Below, piece after piece: positions 6,552 through 7,259 of a stretch of 7,259 bases of DNA (positions within the stretch are counted from its first letter, which is position 1; each line of letters begins with the position of its first letter). Origin of the DNA: Candidatus Omnitrophota bacterium (GTDB taxonomy: Bacteria; Omnitrophota; Gorgyraeia; B26-G9); NCBI GenBank assembly GCA_023136735.1, contig JAGLQQ010000030.1, positions 1 through 7,259 of the forward strand, read 5' to 3'. The position numbers and the translations under genes are program-made. Under the pieces are notes generated by a model that saw nothing but the letters and a program-made list of their open reading frames with translations, was not told the origin of the DNA and did not search any database.

Positions 6552-7010
6552 ATGATTTTAGTAAGCGCTTGTTTGGCAGGGGAAAAATGTCGGTACAATG
6601 GAGAGCATCGCCTGCATCCGGTGATTGGGGAGCTTGGAAAAAAGGGTAAAATACTAGCGGTATGTCCAGAAGTGATGGGTGGGCTGCCTACACCCCGGCT
6701 TGCATGTGAAATAGTCGGCGCAGATGCTCAGTTGGTGCTTGAGTCAAAGGCAAAAGTGCAAAATATGGGCGGAGATGATATTACTCAAGCTATACTTAGC
6801 GGCGCCAATAAAGCGCTGAATTTGGCCAAAGAAAATAAAATCAAACTGGCAGTTTTAAAAGATAAAAGTGTTTGCTGCGCGGTGAAGACAATATATGATG
6901 GGAGTTTTCAATCCAGACTGGTAAATGGTAAGGGGATATTAACCCTATTGCTTGAACGCAATGGGATAAAAGTTATAAACAGTGAGGATCTTTTAAATTT
7001 ACCAATTTAA
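6552..7010 (+). CDS. DUF523 (TudS-like) iron-sulfur protein with an altered SPSCG motif
   Basis: This is a small cytoplasmic DUF523 protein of 152 residues, the usual length. Some members of the family (TudS) are [4Fe-4S] desulfidases that remove sulfur from thiouracil or thiouridine compounds. ILVSACLAGEKCRYNG (2-17) supplies C7 and C13. AVCPEVMGGLPTPR (36-49) supplies C38. KVQNMGGDDITQAILSGA (68-85) and IYDGSF (114-119) are typical. The conserved SPSCG motif is SVCCA (106-110): proline and glycine are replaced, and an extra cysteine (C108) sits beside the conserved C109. C52 is a further cysteine. The cluster cysteines therefore appear to be kept, but the pocket differs. The start follows GGAG (6543-6546) by 5 nt. 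Specific TudS activity is an inference from the family. The neighbours do not point to a thiopyrimidine pathway. Confidence 0.87.
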   Translation: MILVSACLAGEKCRYNGEHRLHPVIGELGKKGKILAVCPEVMGGLPTPRLACEIVGADAQLVLESKAKVQNMGGDDITQAILSGANKALNLAKENKIKLAVLKDKSVCCAVKTIYDGSFQSRLVNGKGILTLLLERNGIKVINSEDLLNLPI

Positions 7011-7025
7011 AAAAACAGCGGAACC

Positions 7026-7141
7026 GATAAATCAACCCCAAATTTACGGGGCTCTGAGAACTCACCCTTGACATTATAAATGTCAAGGGCTCAAACACTC
7101 ATCGCGTTTACGGGTACTCATAAATTTACGCTTGATTTATC
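7026..7141. repeat. Multi-hairpin foldback downstream of the DUF523 gene
   Basis: The outer arms GATAAATCAA (7026-7035) and TTGATTTATC (7132-7141) are perfect 10-bp inverted repeats. Inside, CCCC (7036-7039) can pair with GGGG (7048-7051). CCCTTGACATT (7065-7075) pairs perfectly with AATGTCAAGGG (7079-7089) around ATA. GCG-TTTA (7104-7110) can pair with TAAA-(bulge TTTA)-CGC (7121-7131). The drawing is a cloverleaf-like four-way junction. Within it, ACTCAT followed by TTTACG occurs twice (7097-7112, 7116-7130), and AAATTTACG also occurs at 7040-7048 and 7122-7130. It is not a tRNA: there is no TPsiC-type GTTCRA or CCA end. There is no T run after the strongest hairpin, so it is not a simple terminator. 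It could be a structured 3' end, a 5' leader of the gene starting at 7252, or a miniature repeat element. Confidence 0.65.
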
Positions 7142-7142
7142 T

Positions 7143-7188
7143 AAAATTCTGAAGGCGTTTTAAAATCTTCTGAATACCTTCAATGCTT
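7143..7188 (+). other. AT-rich leader with short direct repeats
   Basis: TTCTGAA occurs at 7148-7154 and 7169-7175, each preceded by AAAAT nearby. GAAGG (7151-7155) can pair with CCTTC (7178-7182). No promoter with both boxes well spaced is seen; TAAAAT (7161-7166) is a possible -10 box without a convincing -35 box. Confidence 0.25.
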
Positions 7189-7200
7189 GGGGAGGGGAGG
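7189..7200 (+). promoter_or_regulatory. Very strong purine-rich ribosome binding site
   Basis: GGGGAGGGGAGG contains GGAGG ending 8 nt before an ATG at 7209. It is the best Shine-Dalgarno in the window, yet it serves an open frame of only six codons. Confidence 0.65.
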
Positions 7201-7208
7201 AATAAAAA

Positions 7209-7229
7209 ATGTCAACTATCGCAGAATAA
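7209..7229 (+). CDS. Six-codon mini-ORF (possible leader peptide)
   Basis: ATG TCA ACT ATC GCA GAA TAA encodes MSTIAE. The start is ideally placed behind the strong Shine-Dalgarno at 7189-7200. The stop lies 22 nt before the next ATG (7252), which has its own weaker site AGAGGCGG (7233-7240). It may couple or tune translation of the downstream gene. The peptide has no run of a regulatory amino acid, so classical attenuation is not supported. A single missed base would not join it to the gene at 7252, because the other two frames also stop before that point (7232-7234 and 7246-7248). Confidence 0.4.
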   Translation: MSTIAE

Positions 7230-7251
7230 TATAGAGGCGGATAAATAGACT

Positions 7252-7259
7252 ATGAAATT
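7252..7259 (+). CDS. Start of a further gene, cut by the window edge
   Basis: ATG AAA TT is preceded by GAGGCGG (7234-7240) at an 11-nt spacing and by an in-frame stop at 7246-7248. Only two full codons are visible, so no function can be given, and even its being a gene rests on the ribosome binding site alone. Confidence 0.4.

Noticed and set aside
7068..7081. Promoter from TTGACA and TATAAAT
   Set aside because: The two boxes are almost adjacent within the loop and arms of a perfect hairpin, so the spacing cannot work as a -35/-10 pair.
7026..7141. tRNA or other known cloverleaf RNA
   Set aside because: The arm lengths are wrong, there is no GTTCRA loop and no acceptor of 7 bp with a CCA or discriminator pattern.

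Overview
The window looks like a chromosomal piece of an AT-rich, uncultivated Gram-negative-type bacterium. The mix of leucine and aromatic amino-acid genes, a type IV prepilin peptidase, a DUF4416 gene and a DUF523 gene fits best with Omnitrophota (PVC superphylum) or a deltaproteobacterium-like lineage. This placement comes from remembered gene content and protein style, not from a search. All seven complete genes are on the + strand. No transposase, phage gene, CRISPR array, tRNA or rRNA is visible.

Layout: positions 1-236 are non-coding and dominated by a large foldback (60-210) with a long outer stem and two inner hairpins. Next come leuA (237-1772, 2-isopropylmalate synthase), aroE (1814-2701, shikimate dehydrogenase), a prepilin peptidase (2682-3692, overlapping aroE by 20 bp) and aroC (3712-4737, chorismate synthase). 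These four are tightly packed and probably cotranscribed. They link leucine synthesis, two steps of the shikimate pathway and maturation of type IV pilin-like proteins. A 150-bp gap with a small hairpin follows. The second block holds a DUF4416 protein (4888-5424), a membrane protein built like a Ste24/M48 protease but without its zinc ligands (5427-6533), and a DUF523/TudS-like protein (6552-7010). These three are also close-spaced and probably one transcript. Positions 7011-7251 hold a second multi-hairpin foldback (7026-7141), then a six-codon open frame behind the strongest Shine-Dalgarno in the window, then the first codons of another gene cut by the window edge.

Most of the metabolism is ordinary. 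The points worth a second look are: (1) the M48/Ste24 homologue in which HExxH has become LEIAK and the third ligand is also missing, so it is probably a pseudoprotease; (2) an extra segment of about 75-80 residues in the cytoplasmic loop of the prepilin peptidase; (3) the two complex foldbacks that bracket the gene block; (4) a DUF523 protein with a changed SPSCG motif; (5) an AroE whose cofactor loop looks more suited to NAD than NADP; (6) the mini-ORF at the right end. I see no clear new defence or mobile system here.
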